Shown: one piece after another, positions 37,420-46,445 of the stretch
Layout of the letters: every line of letters starts with the position of its first letter
Numbering within the stretch: the first letter of the stretch is position 1
Source of the DNA: Nocardioides flavescens
Lineage (GTDB): Bacteria; Actinomycetota; Actinomycetes; Propionibacteriales; Nocardioidaceae
Length of the DNA stretch: 64,000 bases
Assembly: GCF_009823805.1 (NCBI RefSeq)
Contig: NZ_WUEK01000004.1
Coordinates: 333,853-397,852, forward strand
Direction of reading: 5' to 3'
Notes under the pieces: generated by a model
Seen by the model: the letters and a program-made list of their open reading frames with translations, nothing else
Database searches by the model: none
Told to the model about the DNA's origin: nothing
Position numbers and translations under genes: made by a program

Positions 37420-37644
37420 TCAGCTGCGGAAGCCGACGGTGCCGGGGGTGCCGCCACCGATCTCGACGTAGGCGAGCTTGGCGGTCGGGACCACGACGGT
37501 GCGGCCCTTGCTGTCGGTGAGGGTCAGCACGCCGTCGCTCGAGCCGACGGCGTCGGCCACCAGCTTCTGGACGTCCTCGGCCGACTCGTTGACGTCGACG
37601 GTCAGCTCGCGCTGGACCTGCTGGACGCCGATCTTGACCTCCAC
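37420..37644 (-). CDS. DUF3107 small protein
   Basis: A 74-residue protein starting VEVKIGVQQVQRELTVDVNE and ending with a beta-rich segment (PTAKLAYVEIGGGTPGTVGF), matching the DUF3107 family found beside this ferritin-like gene and MoeZ in actinobacteria. The fold is predicted as a small alpha/beta domain with unknown function. GTG 37644 is chosen because AAGGAG lies six bases upstream; GTG 37650 sits too close. It converges on the ferritin-like gene. Confidence 0.88.
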   Translation of the reverse strand: MEVKIGVQQVQRELTVDVNESAEDVQKLVADAVGSSDGVLTLTDSKGRTVVVPTAKLAYVEIGGGTPGTVGFRS

Positions 37645-37711
37645 GGTCACTCCTTCGTCTGGTTCATCTGGGTTGGTGCAGGGGGTGGTGCTCGGGACGG
37701 GAGAGGACGGC

Positions 37712-38350
37712 TCAGTCCGCGCGCGGGTAGCCGCGGATGCCGCGCCAGGCGAGGCCGCCGACGAGCGCTGCCGCGTCGGCGCGCTCGATGCCACCGGCCT
37801 CGGTGAGCCAGAACCGCGCGCTGACCTGCGCCATTCCCACGAGGGAGACGGCGAGCAGGCGCGACTGCTCGTCGGTCAGGCCGGTGTCCTCGTGGATGAC
37901 CTCGGCGACCAGGGCCGCGGTCTCGCTGGTCACCCGCTCGACCTGCTCGCGCACGGCCGGCTCGTTGGTCAGGTCGGACTCGAAGACCAGGCGGAAGGCG
38001 CCGCTGTCGCTGCTGACGTAGTCGTAGAAGACGGCCATCGTGGCCTCGACCCGCTGGCGGTTGTCCTGGGTGGACTCCAGGGCCTTGCGGGTGCTGGCGA
38101 TGATCGTGTCGCAGGAGGCGTCGAGCAGCGCGAGGTAGAGGTCGAGCTTGCCCGGGAAGTGCTGGTAGAGCACGGGCTTCGAGACCCCGGCGCGCTCGGC
38201 GATGTCGTCCATCGCGGCCGCGTGGTAGCCCTGGGCGGAGAAGACCTCGAGCGCCGAGGCGAGGAGCTGCGCGCGGCGTTCACGACGCGGCAGGCGACCG
38301 CCCCGCGGGCGCGCCGAGCCCACGCTCGTCTCGTACTGGCCGGTACTCAC
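37712..38350 (-). CDS. TetR/AcrR-family transcriptional regulator
   Basis: This 212-residue protein has an N-terminal TetR helix-turn-helix: RRAQLLASALEVFSAQGYHA, then MDDIAERAGVSKPVLYQHFP, with the usual KPVLYQHF recognition helix. The C-terminal ligand-binding part is helical and has no assignable ligand. It lies directly upstream of the DUF3107 gene on the same strand and opposite moeZ, with 173 bases between the two starts, so it may regulate either. Similar regulators near MoeZ and DUF3107 occur in actinobacteria. Confidence 0.9.
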   Translation of the reverse strand: MSTGQYETSVGSARPRGGRLPRRERRAQLLASALEVFSAQGYHAAAMDDIAERAGVSKPVLYQHFPGKLDLYLALLDASCDTIIASTRKALESTQDNRQRVEATMAVFYDYVSSDSGAFRLVFESDLTNEPAVREQVERVTSETAALVAEVIHEDTGLTDEQSRLLAVSLVGMAQVSARFWLTEAGGIERADAAALVGGLAWRGIRGYPRAD

Positions 38351-38523
38351 GCTCCGACCCTACAAGGCGCCGAGCACGGTGCGAGGTGCCCGGATGACGG
38401 GACGCGTCACCCCGGTCACCACCGGGTGGGGACGATGGAGGCGAGACCCGCGGGGAACACGTGACGCCTCCCGCGGTGTTGACCCCCGGAACACCCGAAC
38501 GACCGTCCCACGAGGAGCACTCC

Positions 38524-39729
38524 GTGTCCGCAGACCTGGCCCCGCTGGTGGAGCCCGCCGACGAGCTGAGCATCGACGAGGTGCGTCGCTACAGCCGTCA
38601 CCTGATCATCCCCGACGTCGGGATGGTGGGGCAGAAGCGGCTGAAGAACGCCAAGGTGCTCGTCATCGGCGCCGGCGGCCTCGGCAGCCCCGCGCTGCTC
38701 TACCTCGCCGCGGCCGGCGTCGGCACCCTCGGCATCGCAGAGTTCGACGAGGTCGACGAGTCCAACCTGCAGCGCCAGATCATCCACGGCCAGTCCGACA
38801 TCGGGAAGTCCAAGGCCGTCTCGGCCAAGGAGTCGATCGCCGAGGCCAACCCCTACGTCGAGGTCGTCGTGCACGAGGAGCGCCTCGACAACGACAACGT
38901 CATGGACGTCTTCCGGGGCTACGACCTCATCGTCGACGGCACCGACAACTTCGCGACCCGCTACATGGTCAACGACGCGGCGTACTTCCTCGGCATCCCC
39001 TACGTCTGGGGCTCGATCTACCGCTTCGACGGTCAGGCCTCGGTCTTCGCGCCGACGCTCACCGACGACGCGCCGTGCTACCGCTGCCTCTACCCCGAGC
39101 CGCCGCCGCCGGGCATGGTCCCGAGCTGCGCCGAGGGCGGTGTGCTGGGCGTGCTGTGCGCCAGCATCGGCTCGATCCAGGTCAACGAGGCGATCAAGCT
39201 GATCACCGGCATGGGTGACCCCGCCGTCGGCGACCTGGTCATCTACGACGCGCTCGAGCTCAGCTGGCGCAAGCTGAAGGTGCGCAAGGACCCCAACTGC
39301 CGCCTGTGCGGTCCCGACGCCGACGTCACCGAGCTGATCGACTACGACGCCTTCTGCGGCGCCGTCTCCGAGGAGGCCGCCGACGCTGCGGTCGGCAGCA
39401 CGATCTCGGTCGTGCAGCTCGAGCACATGCTCAAGGAGCGCGAGGAGGGCAGCCGCGACTTCGTGCTCGTCGACGTGCGCGAGCCCAACGAGTACGAGAT
39501 CAACCGCATCCCCGGCTCGGTGCTGATCCCGAAGGGCGAGTTCCTCAACGGCTCCGCGCTGGAGAAGCTCCCCTCCGACAAGCAGATCGTCATGCACTGC
39601 AAGTCGGGCGTCCGCTCCGCCGAGACCCTGGCGATCGTCAAGGGCGCGGGCTACGCCGACGCCGTGCACGTCGGGGGCGGCGTCGCCGCCTGGGTCGACC
39701 AGATCGACCCCAGCCAGCCGGCGTACTGA
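38524..39729 (+). CDS. moeZ: Adenylyltransferase/sulfurtransferase MoeZ
   Basis: The 401-residue protein joins an E1-like ThiF/MoeB domain and a rhodanese domain. VLVIGAGGLGSPALLYLAAA is the ATP-binding loop, DESNLQRQIIHG follows, then CYRCLYPEP with CRLCG probably bind zinc. The rhodanese part has DFVLVDVREPNEYE and active-site Cys in MHCKSGVRSAE. MoeZ adenylates and thiocarboxylates small sulfur carriers for molybdopterin, cysteine and other thio-cofactor synthesis. Molybdopterin is needed by the hydroxylase at 51487. GTG 38524 with GAGGAG upstream is preferred to ATG 38461. A strong terminator follows. Confidence 0.92.
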   Translation: MSADLAPLVEPADELSIDEVRRYSRHLIIPDVGMVGQKRLKNAKVLVIGAGGLGSPALLYLAAAGVGTLGIAEFDEVDESNLQRQIIHGQSDIGKSKAVSAKESIAEANPYVEVVVHEERLDNDNVMDVFRGYDLIVDGTDNFATRYMVNDAAYFLGIPYVWGSIYRFDGQASVFAPTLTDDAPCYRCLYPEPPPPGMVPSCAEGGVLGVLCASIGSIQVNEAIKLITGMGDPAVGDLVIYDALELSWRKLKVRKDPNCRLCGPDADVTELIDYDAFCGAVSEEAADAAVGSTISVVQLEHMLKEREEGSRDFVLVDVREPNEYEINRIPGSVLIPKGEFLNGSALEKLPSDKQIVMHCKSGVRSAETLAIVKGAGYADAVHVGGGVAAWVDQIDPSQPAY

Positions 39730-39774
39730 CGGCCCGCGGCGGTTACCGCACCGCCGCACACCACCGCAGAGCCC

Positions 39775-39813
39775 GACGAGGCCCCGACCGCTGCTACCGG
39801 TCGGGGCCTCGTC
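39775..39813 (+). terminator. moeZ terminator hairpin
   Basis: GACGAGGCCCCGACCG (39775-39790) pairs perfectly over 16 bases with 39798-39813 across a seven-base loop CTGCTAC. It lies 46 bases after the moeZ stop. The run after the stem, GTCTGTGTCTCGTG, is only weakly T-rich. Confidence 0.8.
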
Positions 39814-39854
39814 GTCTGTGTCTCGTGGTCTGCCAGTTTCACCGGGTACCCGGT

Positions 39855-39902
39855 GGAACTCACGCTGACCGGCTGAAACTTCAGCCGGTCAGCGTGAGTT
39901 CC
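39855..39902. repeat. 48-nt perfect palindrome
   Basis: GGAACTCACGCTGACCGGCTGAA (39855-39877) is the exact reverse complement of 39880-39902, with only two unpaired bases between. It directly follows a broken copy of the ACCGGGTACCCGGT palindrome that is whole at 39996-40031 (first half at about 39833-39854). No gene is visible in 39730-40047; the gap holds only the moeZ terminator, these palindromes and a smaller one at 39976-39989 with the same centre (GAAACTTC). Confidence 0.85.
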
Positions 39903-39995
39903 GGCCGGGAAGTCACTCGCACCTGCCCGCAGGCGCCGTGCCGGGCAACTGACCGCACAGAAGTCACGCTTGCCGCACGAAACTTCGTGAGGGAA

Positions 39996-40031
39996 GCGCC
40001 AGTTTCACCGGGTACCCGGTGAAACTGGCGC
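39996..40031. repeat. 36-nt perfect palindrome at ABC transporter 3' end
   Basis: GCGCCAGTTTCACCGGGT followed by its exact reverse complement gives 36 bases with no loop, centred on GGGTACCC. The first 22 bases recur at about 39831-39854, where the second arm changes to GGAACTCACG. It ends 17 bases before the stop codon of the minus-strand ABC gene and may act as its terminator, or be a mobile palindrome. Confidence 0.85.
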
Positions 40032-40047
40032 GGGTGGGCGCGGACCC

Positions 40048-43000
40048 TCAGCCGGCGAGGTGGCCCCAGTCGGCGGCGAGGTCGGACCAGGGACCGACGG
40101 CGGCGACGCGCCCGTCGACGAGCACCACGACCCGGTCGGCTCGGGCCAGGGCGGCCTGCTTGGACGTGGCACCGAGGACCGTGGTGCCCCGCTCGCGCAG
40201 GGCCTCCCACAGCTCGACCTCGGTGGCCGCGTCGAGGGCCGAGGAGACGTCGTCGGCGAGCAGCAGCTCGGCGCCGGTCGCGAGGGCCCGGGCCAGGGCC
40301 AGGCGCTGCACCTGACCGCCGGAGAGGCGGACCCCGCGGTGGCCGACGAGCGACTGGATGCCGCCGGCCTCGCTGACGTCGTCGCGCAGGCGCGCGGCGG
40401 TGACCGCGCCCTCGACCGGGCGCTCGTGGCCGAGGTGGACGTTGTCGGCGAAGCTGCCCGAGAGCACCCGCGGCACCTGCGCCACGTGGGACACCTGACC
40501 CGGGCGGAGGAAGCGCTGGGCGTCCTCGACGGGCTCGTCGTTCCAGGTGATCTCGCCGGTGTGGTCGATCAGCCCCGCCAGGGCCGAGAGCAGGCTCGAC
40601 TTGCCGGAGCCGACCTGGCCCAGCAGGAGGACCAGCTCGCCCGCCCGGAGCGTCAGGTCGACGTCGATCACGCCGCGGGTGCCGTCGTCGTGGACGGCGT
40701 CGAGGCCGCGCACCCGCAGGGTCTGCAGCGCGACCCGGCCGGGGGCGGACGGCTCCGGCGCGGTGCCGGCGACGAGGTCGACGTCGGGAGCGACGTCGAC
40801 GAGGTCGGCGCCACCGGCCAGCCGGCTCGTGGCGACCTGCCAGGCGCGGGTGCCGGGGGCCTCGGTGATGATCGAGCCGGCGACGCGGCCGAACCAGTCG
40901 AAGCCGTTGACCGCGCTCACGACCAGCAGGGCGGTGGCCAGGCCCCAGCCGCCGGCGACGAGCACGCCCCACGCGGCGACGACGCCGAGCTGGACCATGA
41001 CGATCGGGACGCCGTCGAGGACGGCCTGCACGCGGTGCTCGCGCACCGCGGCGTCGACGCGACCGCCGTCGACGACCTGCAGGTGACGGTGCACGTCGGG
41101 CGTGGCCGCGGCCAGCTTGACGGTGCGGGCGGACTCGAGCGCCGAGACCAGCGAGCGGCCGAACGTCGCCCGCGCCGCCGAGGACGCAGCAGCCGAGCGT
41201 CCGGCGATCGGGCGCCCCAGCGTCGAGGCCAGCGCGGAGCCGACCATCACGGCGAGCAGGACGCCGCCGGCCAGCAGGCTCTGCCCCACGAGGGCGGTGA
41301 CCGCGACGATGAAGAGACCGTTGAGGAAGTCGACCCAGCGGTCGGCGTAGCGCGCGTAGCGGTCGGCGTCCATGCTGCGCGCGACGACCTCGCCGGGCGG
41401 TGTGCGGGCGAGGCGGTGCTGGCGGGTCTGGCCGATGAGCACCGCCATCCGGGTGCGGAGCATGACCGCGATCCACCACATCGGGTAGCGCCGGAACGCC
41501 TCGGCGAGGAACAGCGGCGCCGCGACGAGCACGAAGACCAGCGCGACCGTCAGTCCCACGGGTGTCTCGCCGCCCTGCAGGTCCTGCACGACGTGGCCCC
41601 ACACCCAGCCGGTCAGCACGCCGTTGGCGCCGAGCGAGGCCGAGGCGAGGAACAGCACCGCTCCGACGACGCCCCAGCGCGGGTGGATCAGCAGGGCGTG
41701 GGTGATGCCGCGGGCGAGGCTGGGACCGTCGCCGGGCTCGGGGGCCTCGGGCGGGGGGCCCGTACGACGCGCGCCACCCACGACCAGCTCGGGGTCGGGC
41801 TCGTCGACCAGCTCGGGCTCGGGCTCGGCGAGGTCGGCGGGGGTGAGGTCGAGGCCGCCGGACTCGAGCAGGGCGCGGAACGGTCCGGGCTCGACCGCGA
41901 GCCGGGCGCGCGGGCCCTGCTGGGCCACCCGGCCGTGGTCGAGCACGGTGACGAGGTCGGCCCGGGCGACGGTCGAGAGGCGGTGGGCGACGAGGATGCC
42001 GGTGCGGCCCGAGAGCAGCCGGTCGGCCGCGCGGACGACGAGCGACTCGGTGAGCGGGTCCATCCGTGCGGTGGCCTCGTCGAGCACGACGACCTCGACG
42101 TCGCGCACCAGCAGCCGGGCGAAGGCCACGAGCTGCTCCTCCCCGGCGCTCAGCCGGGTGCCGCCGGGGCCCAGGGGGGTCTCGAGCCCGTCGGGCAGGC
42201 CTGCGACCCACTCGCGCAGGCCGAGCTCGTCGACGGCCGCCTCGATGCGGGCGCGGGGCAGGTCGGCGAAGAGGGTGATGTTCTCGGCGAGGGTGCCGGC
42301 GAGGATCTCGGTGCGCTGCGTGACGACGCCGACCGCGGCCCGCAGCTGCTGCAGGTCGAGGTCGAGGACGTCGACGCCGCCGAGGAACACCGTGCCGGGC
42401 TCGGGGTCGACCGCGCGCGAGACCAGGGAGGCGAGCGTCGACTTGCCCGAGCCGGTGCGCCCGACCAGCGCGCAGGTCTGTCCCGCGGGCACCAGCAGGT
42501 CGACGCCCTGCAGGGCGAAGGCGCCCTCGGCGTAGGAGAAGTGCAGGTCGCGGAACTCCAGGTCGACCCGTGGGCCGGGGACGGCCTCGCCGCCGACCGG
42601 CTCCGGCTCGATGTCGAGCATCTGCCGCAGCCGCAGGACCGCGCCCAGGCCGGCCTGGAGGTCGGGGAGCTGGCGCGCGACCTGGTCGAGCTGGCCGACG
42701 AACGTCGTCGTGACGAGGAAGAGGGTGACGAGCCGGCTGACGTCGAGGCTGCCAGCGGAGACCAGGAAGACCCCGGCCACGCCGATGGCGGCGAGCAGCG
42801 CGTGCAGCAGGACGCCGGCACGGCGGGTCACCTTCGCCTCGACGTCGACGACGCTGCGGAAGCGCTCGAAGATCTCGGCGGAGAGCCGGCTCAGGCGGCG
42901 TACGACGTGGGCCTGCCCCAGGCTGGTGCGCAGGTCGTCGCGACCGGCGACGCCCTCCTCGAGGGCGGCGGCGTGGTCGGTCCAGGCCATCTCCTCGAGC

Positions 43001-43593
43001 ACCTTGCGGCGCGAGATCTCAGCGAGGTGGGGCCGGACCACGAGGAAGGTGGCGAGCCCGAAGAGCGGGAACAGCACCCACGCCGGCCACCAGGTGAGGC
43101 CGGCGACGACCCACATCGGACCGGTGAGGAAGACCGTGCGCACCAGGCCCCAGACCTGCTGGCGCAGCAGGGTGTTGACCTCGTGGGTGTCGTCGTCGAC
43201 GCGGTCGAGGATCTCGCCGACGGCCTGCTCACCCAGCGAGCTGAGCGGCTGGTGGAGGGAGGCGTCGAGCAGGTCGGCCCGCAGCCGGCCCGCGGCCCGG
43301 TCGACGACCGCGGCCCACACGACCCGGCCTCCGGTGTCGAGCAGCGCGGCGCCGACGACGCACAGGGCGAGGACGGCGACGAGCCGCCCGGTCGGGGTCT
43401 CGGCGAGCCGGCCGGCGGCGACGGTGCCGAGCGCCTGCCCGATCGAGGCGACCAGCGCGAACGCCATCGCCAGCGCGGCCGCGGGCGTGCGCAGCCGACG
43501 CCAGTCGACCGATCGGGCGACGGCGCCGGCGGACGCGGCGTGCGGAGCGGGCTGGGAGGAGGGGGGAGCGGGGAGGAGGGAGGTGCCGGTCAT
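40048..43593 (-). CDS. Fused double ABC exporter (TMD-NBD-TMD-NBD)
   Basis: This 1181-residue protein is two half-transporters in one chain. Half 1: transmembrane region (about 35-310), then Walker A GRTGSGKST, signature LSAGEEQ, Walker B VVVLDEATARMDP and H-loop VAHRLSTV. Half 2: transmembrane region (about 640-900), Walker A GQVGSGKSS, signature LSGGQVQRLALAR, Walker B LLLADDVSSALD and a changed H-loop (GATSKQAA, with no His). Half 2 thus appears catalytically weak, as in heterodimeric exporters with one degenerate site, but both halves are in one gene. The substrate is unknown. It follows the minus-strand FdrA group by 12 bases. Confidence 0.9.
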   Translation of the reverse strand: MTGTSLLPAPPSSQPAPHAASAGAVARSVDWRRLRTPAAALAMAFALVASIGQALGTVAAGRLAETPTGRLVAVLALCVVGAALLDTGGRVVWAAVVDRAAGRLRADLLDASLHQPLSSLGEQAVGEILDRVDDDTHEVNTLLRQQVWGLVRTVFLTGPMWVVAGLTWWPAWVLFPLFGLATFLVVRPHLAEISRRKVLEEMAWTDHAAALEEGVAGRDDLRTSLGQAHVVRRLSRLSAEIFERFRSVVDVEAKVTRRAGVLLHALLAAIGVAGVFLVSAGSLDVSRLVTLFLVTTTFVGQLDQVARQLPDLQAGLGAVLRLRQMLDIEPEPVGGEAVPGPRVDLEFRDLHFSYAEGAFALQGVDLLVPAGQTCALVGRTGSGKSTLASLVSRAVDPEPGTVFLGGVDVLDLDLQQLRAAVGVVTQRTEILAGTLAENITLFADLPRARIEAAVDELGLREWVAGLPDGLETPLGPGGTRLSAGEEQLVAFARLLVRDVEVVVLDEATARMDPLTESLVVRAADRLLSGRTGILVAHRLSTVARADLVTVLDHGRVAQQGPRARLAVEPGPFRALLESGGLDLTPADLAEPEPELVDEPDPELVVGGARRTGPPPEAPEPGDGPSLARGITHALLIHPRWGVVGAVLFLASASLGANGVLTGWVWGHVVQDLQGGETPVGLTVALVFVLVAAPLFLAEAFRRYPMWWIAVMLRTRMAVLIGQTRQHRLARTPPGEVVARSMDADRYARYADRWVDFLNGLFIVAVTALVGQSLLAGGVLLAVMVGSALASTLGRPIAGRSAAASSAARATFGRSLVSALESARTVKLAAATPDVHRHLQVVDGGRVDAAVREHRVQAVLDGVPIVMVQLGVVAAWGVLVAGGWGLATALLVVSAVNGFDWFGRVAGSIITEAPGTRAWQVATSRLAGGADLVDVAPDVDLVAGTAPEPSAPGRVALQTLRVRGLDAVHDDGTRGVIDVDLTLRAGELVLLLGQVGSGKSSLLSALAGLIDHTGEITWNDEPVEDAQRFLRPGQVSHVAQVPRVLSGSFADNVHLGHERPVEGAVTAARLRDDVSEAGGIQSLVGHRGVRLSGGQVQRLALARALATGAELLLADDVSSALDAATEVELWEALRERGTTVLGATSKQAALARADRVVVLVDGRVAAVGPWSDLAADWGHLAG

Positions 43594-43605
43594 CGCCTGC
43601 CGACG

Positions 43606-45036
43606 TTACGCCGCTCCACCGACACCCTTCGACTGGTTTTCGGCGAGCTCGGCCAGGCGGGCCAGGGCCTTGGGGAAGATCTCCGCAGGCGGGGTCACGA
43701 GGCCGGCGCCGACCTGTCCGACGCCGGCGACGCGACCGGCCATGCCGGTGTTGATCTGGGGCAGCACCGAGGTGCGGCAGACCTTGGCGACGTCGATGCC
43801 GGTGGGCGTGCCCTGGAACTCCAGGACGGGCACGGACCAGCGGGGGTTCTCGCCCAGGGTGATCTCGTGCATGCGCCGGGTCGTGGCGAGGGCGTCGGGC
43901 ACGGAGCCGCCGACGAAGCGCACGATCGCCGGGGCGGTGGCCATCGCGAAGCCGCCGATGCCGGCGGTCTCGGTGATGGCCGAGTCGCCGATGTCGGGGT
44001 TGGCGTCCTCGGGGCCGTAGTCGCCGAGGAAGAGCCCGTCGGCGAGCTGCGCCGGCCCGGTGAACCACTCGTCGCCCGTGCCGGCGGTCTGGATGCCGAA
44101 GTCGGTGCCGTTGCGCGCCATCGCGACGACCATCGTGGACCCCTCCGTGCCGCGGGCCGCGTCGAGCGCGAGCTTGCAGGCGGGCATGGCGAGGTTGAGG
44201 AAGAAGTGGTCGTTGCCGCCGACGAAGCGCAGCGCCTGCGCGATGTCGCCGGGGTCGCCGGCGCCGACGAGCGCGGGGGAGAGGTCGCGCAGGAGCATCA
44301 GGGTGCCGGCGCGGTTGCGGTTGTGGGCCTCGTCGCCCATCTGCAGCATCTGGGTCAGGATGCCGGTCACGTCGACCGGGCCGGACTCGTCACGGACCGC
44401 GCGGACGGCGGTCTGCAGCAGCGGGCCGAGCACGTCCGACATCCACCGCAGCCGCTCGAGGACCTCGGGACCGTAGGCGCCGTAGCGCAGCACCTTGCCG
44501 AGCCCCTCGTTGAGCGAGCAGTAGGTGCGGCGTCCGGTGGCGGCGTCCTCCAGGACCCACATCCACATCGAGGGGGTGACCACGCCGGCCATCGGGCCGA
44601 CGGCGGAGCGGTGGTGGCAGGGCTCGAGCGAGACCGAGGAGCCCGACTCGAAGAGCGCGACCGCGTCCTCGGGGTCGTCGACCAGCCCCTCGAGCGCAGC
44701 GCCGCCCATGAGCGCACCGCGCAGCGGGCCCGATGCGCGGTCCCAGGCGATCGGCGGCCCGGCGTGCAGGAACTCGCCCGCCTCCAGGCCGAGCGCCTCC
44801 GAGGCCGGCACGACGTCGACCAGGGTCGCGGTGACCTCGAGGACGGCCGCGAGCGCGCGCTCGTTGGCCGCGGCCCGCCGCGGGTCGCCCGCGACGGTCG
44901 CGAGGTCGGCCGCGGTGCCGGCCATCGGCGGCTGCCAGTCGACGCGGGTGACGTCGACAGCCTGGCCGGCGGCCGCGTCGGCGAGCAGGTCGGCGCCGAC
45001 GTTCACGACGGACTCGACTGCGGTGGGAGCACTCAT
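43606..45036 (-). CDS. DUF1116 protein, AllG/YlbE-like carbamoyltransferase component
   Basis: The 476-residue soluble protein matches the DUF1116 family. Conserved-looking blocks include GPPIAWDRASGPLRGALMGG, LEPCHHRSAVGPMAGVVTPS, GDEAHNRNRAGTLMLLRDLS and MVVAMARNGTDFGIQTAGTG. E. coli YlbE (AllG) is one of three proteins that form oxamic transcarbamylase, interconverting oxalurate plus phosphate and oxamate plus carbamoyl phosphate. Its start overlaps the FdrA stop (45033-45036, ATGA). Activity on oxalurate itself is not shown by the sequence. Confidence 0.85.
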   Translation of the reverse strand: MSAPTAVESVVNVGADLLADAAAGQAVDVTRVDWQPPMAGTAADLATVAGDPRRAAANERALAAVLEVTATLVDVVPASEALGLEAGEFLHAGPPIAWDRASGPLRGALMGGAALEGLVDDPEDAVALFESGSSVSLEPCHHRSAVGPMAGVVTPSMWMWVLEDAATGRRTYCSLNEGLGKVLRYGAYGPEVLERLRWMSDVLGPLLQTAVRAVRDESGPVDVTGILTQMLQMGDEAHNRNRAGTLMLLRDLSPALVGAGDPGDIAQALRFVGGNDHFFLNLAMPACKLALDAARGTEGSTMVVAMARNGTDFGIQTAGTGDEWFTGPAQLADGLFLGDYGPEDANPDIGDSAITETAGIGGFAMATAPAIVRFVGGSVPDALATTRRMHEITLGENPRWSVPVLEFQGTPTGIDVAKVCRTSVLPQINTGMAGRVAGVGQVGAGLVTPPAEIFPKALARLAELAENQSKGVGGAA

Positions 45037-46445
45037 CGGGTGGCCTCCTGGACCAGCTCGACCGCGCGGCGTACGGCGCGCGCGTTGGACAGGTGGACCT
45101 CGGCGCCGGCGGCGGCCAGGGCGTCGACGGTGCGCTCGAGCCCCTGGGGGTCGGAGGCGGTGCCGACGACGGCGACGACGACGGGCTTGTCGACGCCCGC
45201 GAGCGCAGGGGCGAGCTGGGCGGCCGGGTCGGCCTCGGCGCCGTGGCCGAGCACGACGTCGAGCAGCAGCACGGCGGTGTCGGGGTCGGCCGCGGCCTGC
45301 GCGAGGTGCTCCAGGCGCAGGGTCGGGTCGATCATCGGGTGGGCGCGGCCGGTCGTGTAGGCGTCGTCGCCGAAGTCGGTGAAGGTGTGGTCGCCCTCCG
45401 CGGCGCCGCCCAGGAGCGAGGTCGCGAGCAGCTTCGCCTCGGAGGCGAGCGTGCCGCCGACGAACAGTCCCCTCAGGCGGTGACCTCCCGACGGGGCCGC
45501 GGTCGAGCCGGTCACCGGCCACTGCGGGACCTCGCGGCCGAGCCGGGCCAGGATCCGCTCGGCGGCCTCGGTCAGGTCGGGCTGCCCGGCGCCGAGCAGG
45601 GCGAGCTCGACGGGCGTCGAGAGCGAGGCGGCGTGCTGCTCGACGGCCGCGGCGACCTCGGGGGCGGGGGGCTTCGAGACGACCACGACCAGCTCGACGT
45701 CGTCGTCGGCGTCGAGGCGGTCGAGGGCGGTCAGCGTCGAGCGGCCGCCGACCTCTGCGGACAGGTCGCGCCCGCCGACGCCGAGCGCGTGGGTGACGCC
45801 GACCCCGGCGTGGTCGAGGAGGGCGAGGAGCTGCTGGCAACCGGTGCCGGAGGCCGCGACGAGACCGACGGGGCCGGGGGAGACGACGTTGGCGAAGCCG
45901 AGCCCGACACCGCCGAGGACCGCGGTGCCGCAGTCGGGACCCATGACGAGCCGGCCCCGCTCGGTGGCGAGCTCCTTGAGCCGCACCTCCTGGGCCACCG
46001 GCACGTTGTCGCTGAACACCAAGACGTCGCTGCCGGCCTCGACGGCGTCGACGGCCTCGACGAAGGCGTTCTCGCCGGGCACCGAGACGACGACGACCGA
46101 GCCGGGGGCCCGGCGCAGCGCGGCGGCTGTCGTCCGCGGCGGCGCGACCTCGCTGCTTCCGCCCTCGCGGCGGCGGGTGCTGTCGCGCAGGGCGGCGTCG
46201 ACACCTGCGAGCACGTCGTCCAGTGATCCGCCCTCGTCGAGACGGACGGCGACGACCATGTCGTTGGTGGTCGCCTCCTCGGGCACCTCGAAGCCCATGC
46301 CGAGCAGGACCTCGACGTTGAGCGGGGTGGCCATCGCGACCTGGGCGGCGCTGACGCCGGGCAGGCCCTGCACGGTCCGGCTGACCTGCAGGAGGGTCAC
46401 GGAGTCGGCGTAGGCGCCGCGCCGGAGCTCGACGTGGGTGGTCAT
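45033..46445 (-). CDS. fdrA: FdrA-family protein, AllF-like carbamoyltransferase component
   Basis: This 470-residue protein has the succinyl-CoA-synthetase-like fold of FdrA: HVELRRGAYADSVTLLQVSR at the N-terminus, the nucleotide or acyl-phosphate loop VSVPGENAFVEAVDAV, LVMGPDCGTAVLGGVGLGFA and SGTGCQQLLALLDHAGVGVT, and a C-terminal ligase-like block starting FVGGTLASEAKLLA. E. coli FdrA (AllF) works with DUF1116 and DUF2877 proteins as oxamic transcarbamylase. It lies in the middle of a three-gene unit with ATGA overlaps at both ends, which suggests stoichiometric co-translation as one complex. It is shorter than the E. coli form. Confidence 0.87.
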   Translation of the reverse strand: MTTHVELRRGAYADSVTLLQVSRTVQGLPGVSAAQVAMATPLNVEVLLGMGFEVPEEATTNDMVVAVRLDEGGSLDDVLAGVDAALRDSTRRREGGSSEVAPPRTTAAALRRAPGSVVVVSVPGENAFVEAVDAVEAGSDVLVFSDNVPVAQEVRLKELATERGRLVMGPDCGTAVLGGVGLGFANVVSPGPVGLVAASGTGCQQLLALLDHAGVGVTHALGVGGRDLSAEVGGRSTLTALDRLDADDDVELVVVVSKPPAPEVAAAVEQHAASLSTPVELALLGAGQPDLTEAAERILARLGREVPQWPVTGSTAAPSGGHRLRGLFVGGTLASEAKLLATSLLGGAAEGDHTFTDFGDDAYTTGRAHPMIDPTLRLEHLAQAAADPDTAVLLLDVVLGHGAEADPAAQLAPALAGVDKPVVVAVVGTASDPQGLERTVDALAAAGAEVHLSNARAVRRAVELVQEATR

